Below, one piece after another: positions 43,803 to 51,619 of a stretch of DNA of 64,000 nucleotides (position 1 is the stretch's first letter; the number at the start of each line of letters is the position of its first letter). Under the pieces are notes generated by a model. It saw only the letters and a program-made list of their open reading frames with translations, was not told where the DNA came from and ran no database searches. The position numbers were made by a program, and so were the translations under genes. The stretch is taken from positions 434,001-498,000 of the forward strand of contig NZ_WQGO01000002.1 of the NCBI RefSeq assembly GCF_013034685.1, given 5' to 3'. The DNA is from Ruegeria lacuscaerulensis (GTDB lineage Bacteria; Pseudomonadota; Alphaproteobacteria; Rhodobacterales; Rhodobacteraceae).

Positions 43803-44926
43803 TGACGATCAAAACCACCCATGTTGGGTCTCTGCCTCGAACGCAGGACGTTGTGGATTTCATTTTCGCCCGCGAAAACGACACGCCTTATGTCGGGGAT
43901 GCTTTTGACGCTTGCATGGCAAATGCAGTCTCCGAAACGGTTCGTAAACAGGTCGAAGCCGGCGTGGACATAGTCAGTGACGGTGAAACGTCGAAAATTT
44001 CATACGCGACCTATGTCAAGGATCGGTATTTTGGATTTTCAGGTGACAGCCCCCGCAACGCGCCCGCAGATTTGAAGATGTTTCCCAGCTTTCTTCAACG
44101 GCTGGCTGAGGGTGGGGGCACGCCGCAATACGCACGGCCAATGTGCACTGGCGAGGTTCGGTCCAAAGGGCAGGGAGAGCTGGAAAAAGACCTTGCCAAC
44201 CTCAAAGCGGCTATGGCGCAGCACGGGGTCGAACATGGCTTTATGAACGCGGCCTCACCGGGTGTAATCTCGTTGTTTTTGCAAAATGATTTCTATCCGT
44301 CGCGCGAAGCGTATCTGACGGCGTTGGCCGACGTTATGAAAGAGGAGTACGAAACCATTGTCGCCGCAGGTTTGGATCTGCAATTGGATTGTCCGGATTT
44401 GGCTTTGTCCCGCCACATGCTGTTCACCGACCTTTCAGACGACGAGTTCGTCAAGATTGCGGATATGCATGTCGAGGCTCTGAACCATGCGCTTCAAAAC
44501 GTTCCGCAAGAGCGCGTGAGGGTTCATATTTGCTGGGGCAACTACGAGGGTCCGCATTGCTGCGACATCGCAATGGACAAAGTGTTTGGCGCGCTGATGG
44601 CGACCAAATCACGCTATGTATTGTTCGAAACTTCGAACCCGCGCCACGCACATGAATGGACAGTATTTCGTGACCGCAAGGCCGAGATTCCCGACGACAA
44701 AGTTCTGATCCCGGGCGTGGTCGACACGACCACCAACTTCGTTGAACATCCCGAACTCGTGGCCCAGCGGATCGAACGTTTTACCCAGATTGTAGGGGCC
44801 GACCGGGTGATTGCTGGCAGCGATTGTGGCTTTGGAACATTTGCAGGCTTCGGCGCGGTCGATCCGCAGATTGCTTATGCCAAACTGTCCGCACTGTCAG
44901 AGGGCGCAAAGCTGGTTTCCTTATGA
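43802..44926 (+). CDS. Cobalamin-independent methionine synthase-like (MetE C-terminal domain) protein
   Basis: 374 residues equal to the C-terminal catalytic half of MetE alone. The start fits CAGGAGG upstream. Motifs: THVGSLPRTQDVVDF at the N-terminus, VDIVSDGETSK, LQLDCPDLALSRH, and the zinc ligands in VHICWGNYEGPH (His, Cys) and SDCGFGTFAGFG (Cys). Family members include methyltransferases and epoxyalkane:CoM transferases; lacking the N-terminal MetE half, it is not a folate-dependent methionine synthase. In this context it may demethylate or carry out a thiol/zinc-mediated C-C or C-O bond step. The function is open. Confidence 0.85.
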   Translation: MTIKTTHVGSLPRTQDVVDFIFARENDTPYVGDAFDACMANAVSETVRKQVEAGVDIVSDGETSKISYATYVKDRYFGFSGDSPRNAPADLKMFPSFLQRLAEGGGTPQYARPMCTGEVRSKGQGELEKDLANLKAAMAQHGVEHGFMNAASPGVISLFLQNDFYPSREAYLTALADVMKEEYETIVAAGLDLQLDCPDLALSRHMLFTDLSDDEFVKIADMHVEALNHALQNVPQERVRVHICWGNYEGPHCCDIAMDKVFGALMATKSRYVLFETSNPRHAHEWTVFRDRKAEIPDDKVLIPGVVDTTTNFVEHPELVAQRIERFTQIVGADRVIAGSDCGFGTFAGFGAVDPQIAYAKLSALSEGAKLVSL

Positions 44927-45618
44927 CCCCATTGATCTTCTTGCCCGGCATGATGTGTGACGCGCGGCTTTTTGGCCCTCAAATCGAAACATTGTCCAGT
45001 GTTTTGCCGGTCATGACCTTTCCGCTAAGCCAACACGATAGCGTCGAGGCAATGGCAGCTGACATCTTGGGAAATGCCCCACCGCACTTTGCACTGGCGG
45101 GCCTGTCGATGGGCGGGATTGTGGCTATGGAGGTGCTGCGTCAAGCCCCCGACCGTGTCGCACGTTTGGCGTTGCTCGATACAAATCCGTTGGCCGAGTT
45201 GCCTGAAGTGAAAGCTCGTCGCGGGCCGCAAATGGAAGCGGTGCGTGCAGGTCGCCTGCAGCAAGTGATGCGCGAGGAAATGAAACCCAACTATCTGGCC
45301 GAGAGTTCTCGTCAGGGCCGCATACTGGATCTTTGCATGGAAATGGCGGTCGATCTGGGAGCGGACGTCTTTCTGCGCCAGTCGCAAGCACTAATGAACC
45401 GACCAGACCAGCGCGCGGTTCTGTCCAGCTATCGCGGACAGACATTGGTTCTGTGTGGGCGAGAAGACGGGCTATGCCCGATCGAGCGTCATCAGTTGAT
45501 GGATGATCTCTTGCCAAACAGCACGTTCAAAATCGTCGATGGGGCAGGTCATTTGCCTACATTGGAACAGCCAAACGAAACAACAGAAGCCCTTTCGAGC
45601 TGGTTGGAGAACACATGA
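44923..45618 (+). CDS. Alpha/beta hydrolase
   Basis: 231 residues from ATG at 44923, overlapping the MetE-like stop by 4 bases; 33 upstream codons are rejected. The chain shows LIFLPGMMCDARLFGPQI (oxyanion region), the nucleophile elbow FALAGLSMGGIVAMEVL with Ser in GLSMGG, CGREDGLCPIERH (acid) and DGAGHLPTLEQP (His). A complete hydrolase triad is present. It would open a lactone or hydrolyse an ester or enol-lactone in the pathway of the cupin cluster. The next gene overlaps by 4 bases. Confidence 0.88.
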   Translation: MTPLIFLPGMMCDARLFGPQIETLSSVLPVMTFPLSQHDSVEAMAADILGNAPPHFALAGLSMGGIVAMEVLRQAPDRVARLALLDTNPLAELPEVKARRGPQMEAVRAGRLQQVMREEMKPNYLAESSRQGRILDLCMEMAVDLGADVFLRQSQALMNRPDQRAVLSSYRGQTLVLCGREDGLCPIERHQLMDDLLPNSTFKIVDGAGHLPTLEQPNETTEALSSWLENT

Positions 45619-46310
45619 CACCGTCTCTTTTGTCTTTGCTTCGTAAGGTCGATACGCCGACTGTCTGCAACGCCATCGAAGTGGCGCAGGGCCAGCGCGG
45701 GTTCAACAGGTTTACACGCGGTACAATGCTCTGCTCCGCTCCTGAAGAACCCGCGATCGTTGGCTACGCGCGCACGGCCAAGATAGCTGCAGTTCACCCG
45801 TCGAATGAGCCGCCAGAGGTCATTCGAACACGTCGCATGGCCTACTACAAATATATGGCCGAACCGCCCGGCCCAACCATCGCGGTGGTCGAGGATACGG
45901 ACCATCCCGAATGCGTCGGTGCATATTGGGGTGAGATCAATACAACGGTTCATAAAGGGTTCGGCATGTCGGGCGTCCTGACCAATGGCGTCATGCGTGA
46001 TCTTGGGGACATGCCCAAGGGATTTCCGGTCATCGCAGGCTCCGTCGGGCCAAGTCACGGCTTTGTCCATGTCCGCGAGATTGACACGCCGGTTTCAATC
46101 TTTGGACTTGAGGTGTGCCCCGGCGATTTGGTCCACGCCGATCGACATGGGGCGTTGGTTGTGCCGGAAGACATTATTGATCAACTGGAAGCCGCCATTC
46201 AAAATCTTTTGTCGACCGAGCGTATCATCCTGGACGCCGCCCGACAGCCGGGATTTGATTTTGAAGCCTTCGAAACTGCCTGGAGTGCATTCGAAAAAGC
46301 GAGGGTCTGA
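45615..46310 (+). CDS. RraA-like / 4-hydroxy-4-methyl-2-oxoglutarate aldolase family protein
   Basis: 231 residues. The RraA/HMG-aldolase signature GVLTNGVMRDLGDM (conserved Gly and Arg-Asp of the divalent-metal and pyruvate site) and GDLVHADRHGALVVP are clear. Catabolic family members split hydroxy-oxo-diacids into pyruvate and a second oxo acid; RraA regulators of RNase E lack this chemistry. An aldolase at the end of a cupin, MetE-like and hydrolase run suits a terminal C-C cleavage step. About 30 residues of extra C-terminal helix are present. Confidence 0.87.
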   Translation: MTPSLLSLLRKVDTPTVCNAIEVAQGQRGFNRFTRGTMLCSAPEEPAIVGYARTAKIAAVHPSNEPPEVIRTRRMAYYKYMAEPPGPTIAVVEDTDHPECVGAYWGEINTTVHKGFGMSGVLTNGVMRDLGDMPKGFPVIAGSVGPSHGFVHVREIDTPVSIFGLEVCPGDLVHADRHGALVVPEDIIDQLEAAIQNLLSTERIILDAARQPGFDFEAFETAWSAFEKARV

Positions 46311-46339
46311 TTGACAGAAAGCACTGGGCGGTTCCGGCT

Positions 46340-46365
46340 GGCAGGTCCTCTGCTTAGTACCTGCC
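46340..46365. terminator. Shared terminator between convergent RraA-like and ectC-like genes
   Basis: Perfect 7-bp stem GGCAGGT / ACCTGCC with a 12-base loop lies between two convergent stop codons, with TTATT on the rightward side. It is a modest bidirectional terminator candidate. Confidence 0.5.
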
Positions 46366-46761
46366 TTATTCAAGATTTTCGGTCGGGGCATAGCTGCCAT
46401 CGTCCCGGTGCACTTCTTGCCCACTGAGCGGTGGTGTGAAAACGCAGACAAGTCTAAGGTCGGCGTTAGTGGCCTGCACCACATGCCGATCGTGCCGGTC
46501 CAGTGCATACAGGGTGAAGGGTTCAAGGGATTGCCAGGTTTCGCCATCAGCAGCCCTGATCTGCCCCTGACCTTCGATGCAATAACACGCCTCTAGATGG
46601 TGGGTGTATTCCAACTCAAGCGCCGCGCCCTTTTTGATGATTGTGTCGGTCAGCGAAAATCCCATGCGGTCAGAGGCCAGCAGCAATCTTCGGCTGTTCC
46701 ATCCCGGACCAGAGACATCCCGTTCTGTCCCCAAAATGTCTTCGAGTGTCTTGACGATCAT
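46366..46761 (-). CDS. Solitary ectoine synthase (EctC)-type cupin
   Basis: 131 residues, the normal EctC length. It begins MIVKTLEDILGTERDV and carries EYTHHLEACYCIEGQGQI, TLYALDRHDRHVV and LVCVFTPPLSGQEVH. The iron-binding set known for EctC (Glu in HLEA, Tyr in LYALD, His in DRHV) is retained. No ectA, ectB, ectD or ask_ect gene is in the window; instead it follows an SDR gene by 17 bases. Solitary EctC proteins are known in genomes and may convert a different N-acyl diamino acid or a related substrate. Family call is firm; ectoine production is not implied. Confidence 0.88.
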   Translation of the reverse strand: MIVKTLEDILGTERDVSGPGWNSRRLLLASDRMGFSLTDTIIKKGAALELEYTHHLEACYCIEGQGQIRAADGETWQSLEPFTLYALDRHDRHVVQATNADLRLVCVFTPPLSGQEVHRDDGSYAPTENLE

Positions 46762-46778
46762 CTTTTCCAGCCTTGCAC

Positions 46779-47528
46779 CTAGCGTACCGCGCGGTTCATC
46801 CCGCCATCAGACAGGATACTCTGACCATTAATATACCGGGCCCCTTCGCTGGCAAGAAATACACAAGCCTGTCCAATTTCCTCGAAGGTTGCGGGCCGCT
46901 GAGCTGGGATTTCCCGACGCGCGCGGTCCGACAGGTTTACGTTCTCACAGAAGCCTGGCAGCAGATTGTTCATGCGAATATTGTGACGGGCATATCGGTC
47001 GCCATACAGTTTTGAGAAACTGTGCAGGGCACCGCGCAGCATGCTCATCGGGTAGGGCGCGCGGGGTTCTATCGTGTTCATGGATGAAATGTTCACGAAG
47101 GCGCCGCCACCTTGTTCAATCAGGATGGGAGTGACAATACGGGCAATCTTGACGACGTTCAGCACATACATGTCCAAACTTTCATGCCACAGCGCGTCGC
47201 TGAGTTCTAGAAGCGGCCCGTCAAAGTCGGGGTCGAACCCAACCGTTTTGATGGCTTGGGGCACTGACCCCCCGTGGCCCATATTGCTGACAATTGCGTC
47301 GATACGTCCATATTCGTGCATGGTGTCGTCGACCATCGCTTGCAGATCATCGACATCCAACACAGAGCCCCGACGGCCTATTCCCCCAAGCTCTTGTGCG
47401 AGTTCGATCGATCGATTGGACGGGGACATCAACGAGACCTTGTAGCCAGCCTTGGCCATTTCAATGGCGCAACCTCGACCGATGCCTTGGCCTGTACCGG
47501 TCATCAGCGCAACTTTGACTTCGGGCAT
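46779..47528 (-). CDS. Short-chain dehydrogenase-like protein with altered active site
   Basis: 249 residues. The cofactor motif TGTGQGIGRG and late GQSILSDGGMNRAV are SDR-like, and SNMGHGG replaces the usual NNAG. The catalytic segment reads VNISSMN then APYPMSMLRGALHSFS: the YxxxK motif has become YxxxM, so the catalytic Lys is absent and an Arg follows two residues later. It may bind cofactor without standard hydride-transfer chemistry, or use a shifted base. It is paired with the EctC-like gene and stands 165 bases downstream of guaD. Confidence 0.82.
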   Translation of the reverse strand: MPEVKVALMTGTGQGIGRGCAIEMAKAGYKVSLMSPSNRSIELAQELGGIGRRGSVLDVDDLQAMVDDTMHEYGRIDAIVSNMGHGGSVPQAIKTVGFDPDFDGPLLELSDALWHESLDMYVLNVVKIARIVTPILIEQGGGAFVNISSMNTIEPRAPYPMSMLRGALHSFSKLYGDRYARHNIRMNNLLPGFCENVNLSDRARREIPAQRPATFEEIGQACVFLASEGARYINGQSILSDGGMNRAVR

Positions 47529-47693
47529 GGTTCATCCTTTCCGAAAGCACAGGTGTTTGAGGGTATTCTGAGTCGTGGCCAGTCTAACTCGGTAGCAACT
47601 GGGACCCCTACGGAATTCTCGATGCAGTGCCGCTGTCCGCCAAAACCGTGTGACCGTCACAGTGGTCAGCTTGGATTTTCGTTTCGGGCGCTG

Positions 47694-49031
47694 CTAGGCC
47701 GTTACTTGGGCGCGGGTGGAAGCGGCTTCTTGTTTCGGGACGGTCTTGCTGGGTGACCCTGAAATATAGACTTCCTCAATCGCGCGATCGTCGCCCATAA
47801 TTTGCAAGACGAACAGTTCTTCAGCAAGGCTGTCAACGCGATCCATACGCAGGGCCATAGCCGGTGTGCTGCGCGCATTCAGGACGACGATATCCGCCTC
47901 GGTTCCGGGATCGAGACTGCCGATTTTGTCTTCAAGGCCCAGAACGCGGGCATTTCCACGGGTTGCCCAATGGAATGCCTGTAACGGATGCAGCGCCATA
48001 CCTTGCAACTGAAGGATCTTGTATCCTTCATTGAGGGTTTGCAGCATCGAATAGCTGGTGCCTGCACCAACATCCGTCGCAATCCCGTTTGAAATGCCGC
48101 GCATGCTCAGACCTTTATGGTCAAACAGGCCGCTACCTAGAAACAGGTTTGAGGTCGGGCAAAAAACAGGGTGCGCGCCGGTTTCTGCAATTGCCGAGAT
48201 CTCCCGTGCCTCGAGGTGGATGGAATGCCCGAGAAGTGTTTTTTGCCCCAACAGTCCAAAGGACTGGTAAACATCCAGGTAATCGCGCGCATGCGGATAG
48301 AGCTGCTTTGTATAGTCGATCTCATCCTTATTTTCCGACAAATGAGTCTGGATGTGGCAATCGGGATGTTCCCGTGCCAATGCCTGGGCCATCCTCATTT
48401 GATCCGGCGTTGACGTGATTGCAAACCTGGGTGTGATAACATAGCCGTTGCGACCTTTGCCGTGCCAATCGGCGATCAGGGCTTTTGTGTCATCATAGCC
48501 GGATTGTGACGTGTCCCGTAAACCGTCGGGCGCATTCCGGTCCATCAGAACCTTGCCGCCAATCATGCGCATGTTCCGCCTGGTCGCTTCGGTAAAAAAT
48601 GCATCCGCCGACGTTTTGTGGACCGAGCAATAGGCGACCGCAGTCGTTGTGCCGTGGTCGACAAGCTGATCGAAAAGCGCTCGCGCCATAAGCGTGCTGT
48701 GTTCGTCGGACGCAAACCGGATTTCTTCCGGGAACGTGTAGTTGTTGAGCCAATCCAAGAGCTGGGCCCCCCAAGAGGCGATCACTTGAACCTGGGGGAA
48801 GTGAATATGTGTGTCGATGAAACCGGCCATCATCAGATGCGGGCGGTGATCCGTCACTGGCACGTTTACGGCTTTTGCACTCAGCTCGGCATAGGGGCCC
48901 GTTTGCTGAATAATCCCGTTTTCGATCAACAGGGCGCCATCTTCAAGATAGGTGTAGGCGCTCAAGTCTTTGCCGTTCTGAGGCTCACGATGGAAGGTCA
49001 GCAGACGACCACGCAGCAATCTCTGGGTCAT
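47694..49031 (-). CDS. guaD: Guanine deaminase
   Basis: Cytosolic zinc amidohydrolase converting guanine to xanthine and ammonia; 445 residues. Metal ligands lie in FIDTHIHFPQV (His-x-His), CHIQTHLSEN (His), LGHSIHL (His) and GIATDVGAG (Asp). The GuaD-specific region AVAYCSVHKTSADAFF and HFPQVQVIASWGAQLLDWL (key parts) are present. It is the last gene of the xdhA-xdhB-xdhC-permease-guaD run, after a 10-bp hairpin. It feeds xanthine to the XdhABC enzyme. Confidence is high from motif order and neighbours. Confidence 0.92.
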   Translation of the reverse strand: MTQRLLRGRLLTFHREPQNGKDLSAYTYLEDGALLIENGIIQQTGPYAELSAKAVNVPVTDHRPHLMMAGFIDTHIHFPQVQVIASWGAQLLDWLNNYTFPEEIRFASDEHSTLMARALFDQLVDHGTTTAVAYCSVHKTSADAFFTEATRRNMRMIGGKVLMDRNAPDGLRDTSQSGYDDTKALIADWHGKGRNGYVITPRFAITSTPDQMRMAQALAREHPDCHIQTHLSENKDEIDYTKQLYPHARDYLDVYQSFGLLGQKTLLGHSIHLEAREISAIAETGAHPVFCPTSNLFLGSGLFDHKGLSMRGISNGIATDVGAGTSYSMLQTLNEGYKILQLQGMALHPLQAFHWATRGNARVLGLEDKIGSLDPGTEADIVVLNARSTPAMALRMDRVDSLAEELFVLQIMGDDRAIEEVYISGSPSKTVPKQEAASTRAQVTA

Positions 49032-49060
49032 GAAAATTCTCGTTTATAGGAGGGGTGAGA

Positions 49061-49085
49061 TGGGGCAGCCCGCGCGGCTGCCCCA
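49061..49085 (-). terminator. Intercistronic hairpin between the purine permease gene and guaD
   Basis: A perfect 10-bp stem TGGGGCAGCC / GGCTGCCCCA with a 5-base loop lies 7 bases after the permease stop and 30 bases before the guaD ATG. There is no U-run on the transcribed strand, so it is more likely an attenuator or RNA-processing element than a full terminator. Confidence 0.5.
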
Positions 49086-49092
49086 ATGCGGA

Positions 49093-50694
49093 TCAGGCCT
49101 GCTGCGCCGGCGTGTTGTCGTCGATGAAGTCAGGTTCATCCGGGACAATCACGCGGTGCTCCAGATCTCCTTTCGGTGCGAGCATCGGATACACGTAAAG
49201 GAAGGTTCCGACGATCAGGTAGCCGACGGTGATCCCGTCAAACTGAGGCATCTGCAACGTGTATGCATGAATGATCCCAACCGAGGACATAAGGCCACCT
49301 GCCAGAGCGAACGCTCCGGCCATCCGAAAGCGGCCATCAATTACGTCAGCCACTATCGCACCCCAGATCAGCCCTGTGATGATCGCGCCTTGGCTCAGGG
49401 CAAGGTGCCCCTCGTAATGCGCCCCTTCCATGAGAAGTGCGGCCGTCAGGCCTTCGTCACCAAGCGAAGGAAGCCCCTCGACGCCTGAGCTGCGCAGTGC
49501 ATTCATCAGTGATCCCCATTTGACCATCAAGAAGGCCGAAATGTGCGGCAAGATCGCGAAAGATACGGCTGCCATGTGCATCGGTTTTACGGCCCAGGCG
49601 GTATTGGTGATCAGGCTGACAGAGACAAACACCAATACCGGTGCTGCAGCGGCAATCGGGATCAACCCCGCAAGGAAAGACAGAAAACCGACAAAGGCAG
49701 CAGCGGCAATCACGACCGCGACGCCCACGATATATCCTGCATGTGCATCAAGTCGCTTATACGCCGGATGACCGATGTAAACGGTGGTAGGGAACGGCGA
49801 ACCGAACACAGCCCCCAGCATCGTACCTGCACCATCGGTAACCTGACACAACCCAACCGGATAGTGATCCCCGGCCGCTTCGGCCGATTCCACGTTGTTC
49901 ATGGTTTCGATGAAGTTGTAAATTTGCACTGGGATCAGAACAAGGAACAGTTCCGGGTTGGCGAACAGGTACTGCACACCGGCGATCAGGTCTCCGATAT
50001 AGGGGATCGGGGGGTAGAATCCGATACCGCTTGTGTCAATTTTGGACTCGCCCAGAACAAGGGCAATGACCGTACCGGCAGCAATCGCAACCAACCCGGC
50101 CGGAACGTTGCCCGGAAGGCGAAAACGACCGATCAAACCCCAGAGAATGAACAGCAGCGATGTGAAACCAATGATGGGGTTCTCGAAAACTTCGGCTAAC
50201 GGCACGGAGCCGATAAAGACCAAGGCAATCCCGCAAAGCGTGCCCAACATCCCCGCGCGTGGGGTAATGCGCTTGAGGTAAGGTCCCACGATGGCACCCA
50301 ATGCCGCGACGATGCCCCCCATGAAACCGGCGCCGATGCCCACTTGCCAAGCCAGCATTGGGTCGTTGGTCGCCCAGTAAATCGGCCCGATCACACCAAA
50401 AAGGTAGACGAACATGACCGGTGTCGAGATGCCGTAAGGCAACGCGGTGACATCTTCACCCTTTAAGGTTGCCGCATATTTGGCAAGATAGGTGTAAACA
50501 GCGACCCCGGCCAAAATTGCAATCGCCGCACCTGGAACGATACGGCCATACACGATGTCGGCCGGCATCTGGAACACGAATTGACAGACCCCAGACAGGA
50601 TCAGCAAGTTTACCAGGTTGTCAGTAAAAAGCGCCCAAAAAGCGCTGAAATCGCTGCGCGTAAACAGCTTATATTCGTAGGTCCTCCCGTCCAT
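49093..50694 (-). CDS. NCS2/AzgA-type purine permease
   Basis: 533 residues, about 12-14 predicted membrane spans. The AzgA-like hallmark SPFPTTVYIGHPAYKRLDAHAGY (shown to key part FPTTVYIGHPAYKRLDAHAG) and NNVESAEAAGDHYPV occur in the core; ALPYGISTPVMFVYLFG lies in the first half. It probably imports guanine, hypoxanthine or xanthine by proton symport. It lies between xdhC and guaD in one transcription unit. Which purine is carried cannot be read from sequence. Confidence 0.85.
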   Translation of the reverse strand: MDGRTYEYKLFTRSDFSAFWALFTDNLVNLLILSGVCQFVFQMPADIVYGRIVPGAAIAILAGVAVYTYLAKYAATLKGEDVTALPYGISTPVMFVYLFGVIGPIYWATNDPMLAWQVGIGAGFMGGIVAALGAIVGPYLKRITPRAGMLGTLCGIALVFIGSVPLAEVFENPIIGFTSLLFILWGLIGRFRLPGNVPAGLVAIAAGTVIALVLGESKIDTSGIGFYPPIPYIGDLIAGVQYLFANPELFLVLIPVQIYNFIETMNNVESAEAAGDHYPVGLCQVTDGAGTMLGAVFGSPFPTTVYIGHPAYKRLDAHAGYIVGVAVVIAAAAFVGFLSFLAGLIPIAAAAPVLVFVSVSLITNTAWAVKPMHMAAVSFAILPHISAFLMVKWGSLMNALRSSGVEGLPSLGDEGLTAALLMEGAHYEGHLALSQGAIITGLIWGAIVADVIDGRFRMAGAFALAGGLMSSVGIIHAYTLQMPQFDGITVGYLIVGTFLYVYPMLAPKGDLEHRVIVPDEPDFIDDNTPAQQA

Positions 50695-50737
50695 GACGGT
50701 TTCCTCCTCTGATATGACCGGAATAGCCCGACAAGTG

Positions 50738-51616
50738 TCAGGCCAATCTCCCTTTCCGGTTGTGATAGTGGCCCACGAGGGGCGCTTGGTTTGCCCCGGT
50801 CGGGGCGGTCGCGGCAGTTTCAGAGGTCAGTTCAGCCATCACCTCGGATACCACGAAGGCGGCGATGATGCTGGGCCGCTTGTCGCGGCTACCGCTGGCC
50901 CCAATGGGGCATCTCAAATGTTCGATGGACTGTCCGTCACAGTGTCTATGCGCCCAATTCCTGAGCTTTATCCGCTTTGTCGCAGATCCAATCATGCCTA
51001 CATAGGCGGCGTCCTGACGTTCAAGAGCTGCAGTTGTAAGCAGGAAATCCAGCCCGTGATCGTGGGTCAGGACGACAAATGCGCTGCCTTCGGGTGCACC
51101 GTGAATTTCGAATTCCGGGATTGCGCTTACGCGAGTTTCGACATTCGCCGAGCAAAGTTCGATTTCCTCGGGTCTTGTATCAACAAGAATGCAACGCACA
51201 GGCAAATGCTGAAACTGGTTGGCCAGTGCACGTCCGACATGGCCGGCGCCCATCACATAAACATGGGGCAACGTTTTATCACGACGCGCCGCCCGTTCCG
51301 TAGCAGAGTGCCTATCTGATGCGCGCATACGGTTCAGTTTCAACTCGACCCGTCCGCCACAGCATTGGCCGATCTCGGGCCCCAGCGGCACATCCATCTT
51401 TTGATGCAGAACCCCATCAGCCAGCATCTTCCGCGCGGCATTGATGGCCAAGAATTCCAATTGCCCGCCGCCTATGGTGCCCCAAAGCGCCTCGGGGGCT
51501 ACGAACATTTCTGTCCCCTCATTGCGCGGCGAGGACCCGCGTACGCGCGTTAGCGCGATGCAGATCACGCTGTGCTGTGCGGACAGAAACTCTTTCAGGG
51601 ACAAGGCAGAGTTCAT
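50738..51616 (-). CDS. xdhC: Xanthine dehydrogenase accessory protein XdhC
   Basis: 292 residues. XdhC delivers and sulfurates the molybdenum cofactor for XdhB. The N-terminal GSSPRNEGTEMFVAPEALWGTIGGGQLE (key TIGGGQLEFLA), the GQCCGGRVEL motif and the C-terminal Rossmann half (HVYVMGAGHVGRALANQF) are present. It starts 3 bases after the xdhB stop. It ends with a low-complexity tail near ATAPTGANQAPL. Role firmly suggested by family and operon position. Confidence 0.9.
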   Translation of the reverse strand: MNSALSLKEFLSAQHSVICIALTRVRGSSPRNEGTEMFVAPEALWGTIGGGQLEFLAINAARKMLADGVLHQKMDVPLGPEIGQCCGGRVELKLNRMRASDRHSATERAARRDKTLPHVYVMGAGHVGRALANQFQHLPVRCILVDTRPEEIELCSANVETRVSAIPEFEIHGAPEGSAFVVLTHDHGLDFLLTTAALERQDAAYVGMIGSATKRIKLRNWAHRHCDGQSIEHLRCPIGASGSRDKRPSIIAAFVVSEVMAELTSETAATAPTGANQAPLVGHYHNRKGRLA

Positions 51617-51619
51617 GGC

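Noticed and set aside
46366..46761. Ectoine biosynthesis operon
   Set aside because: Only an EctC-type gene is present; ectA, ectB and ectD are absent from the window.
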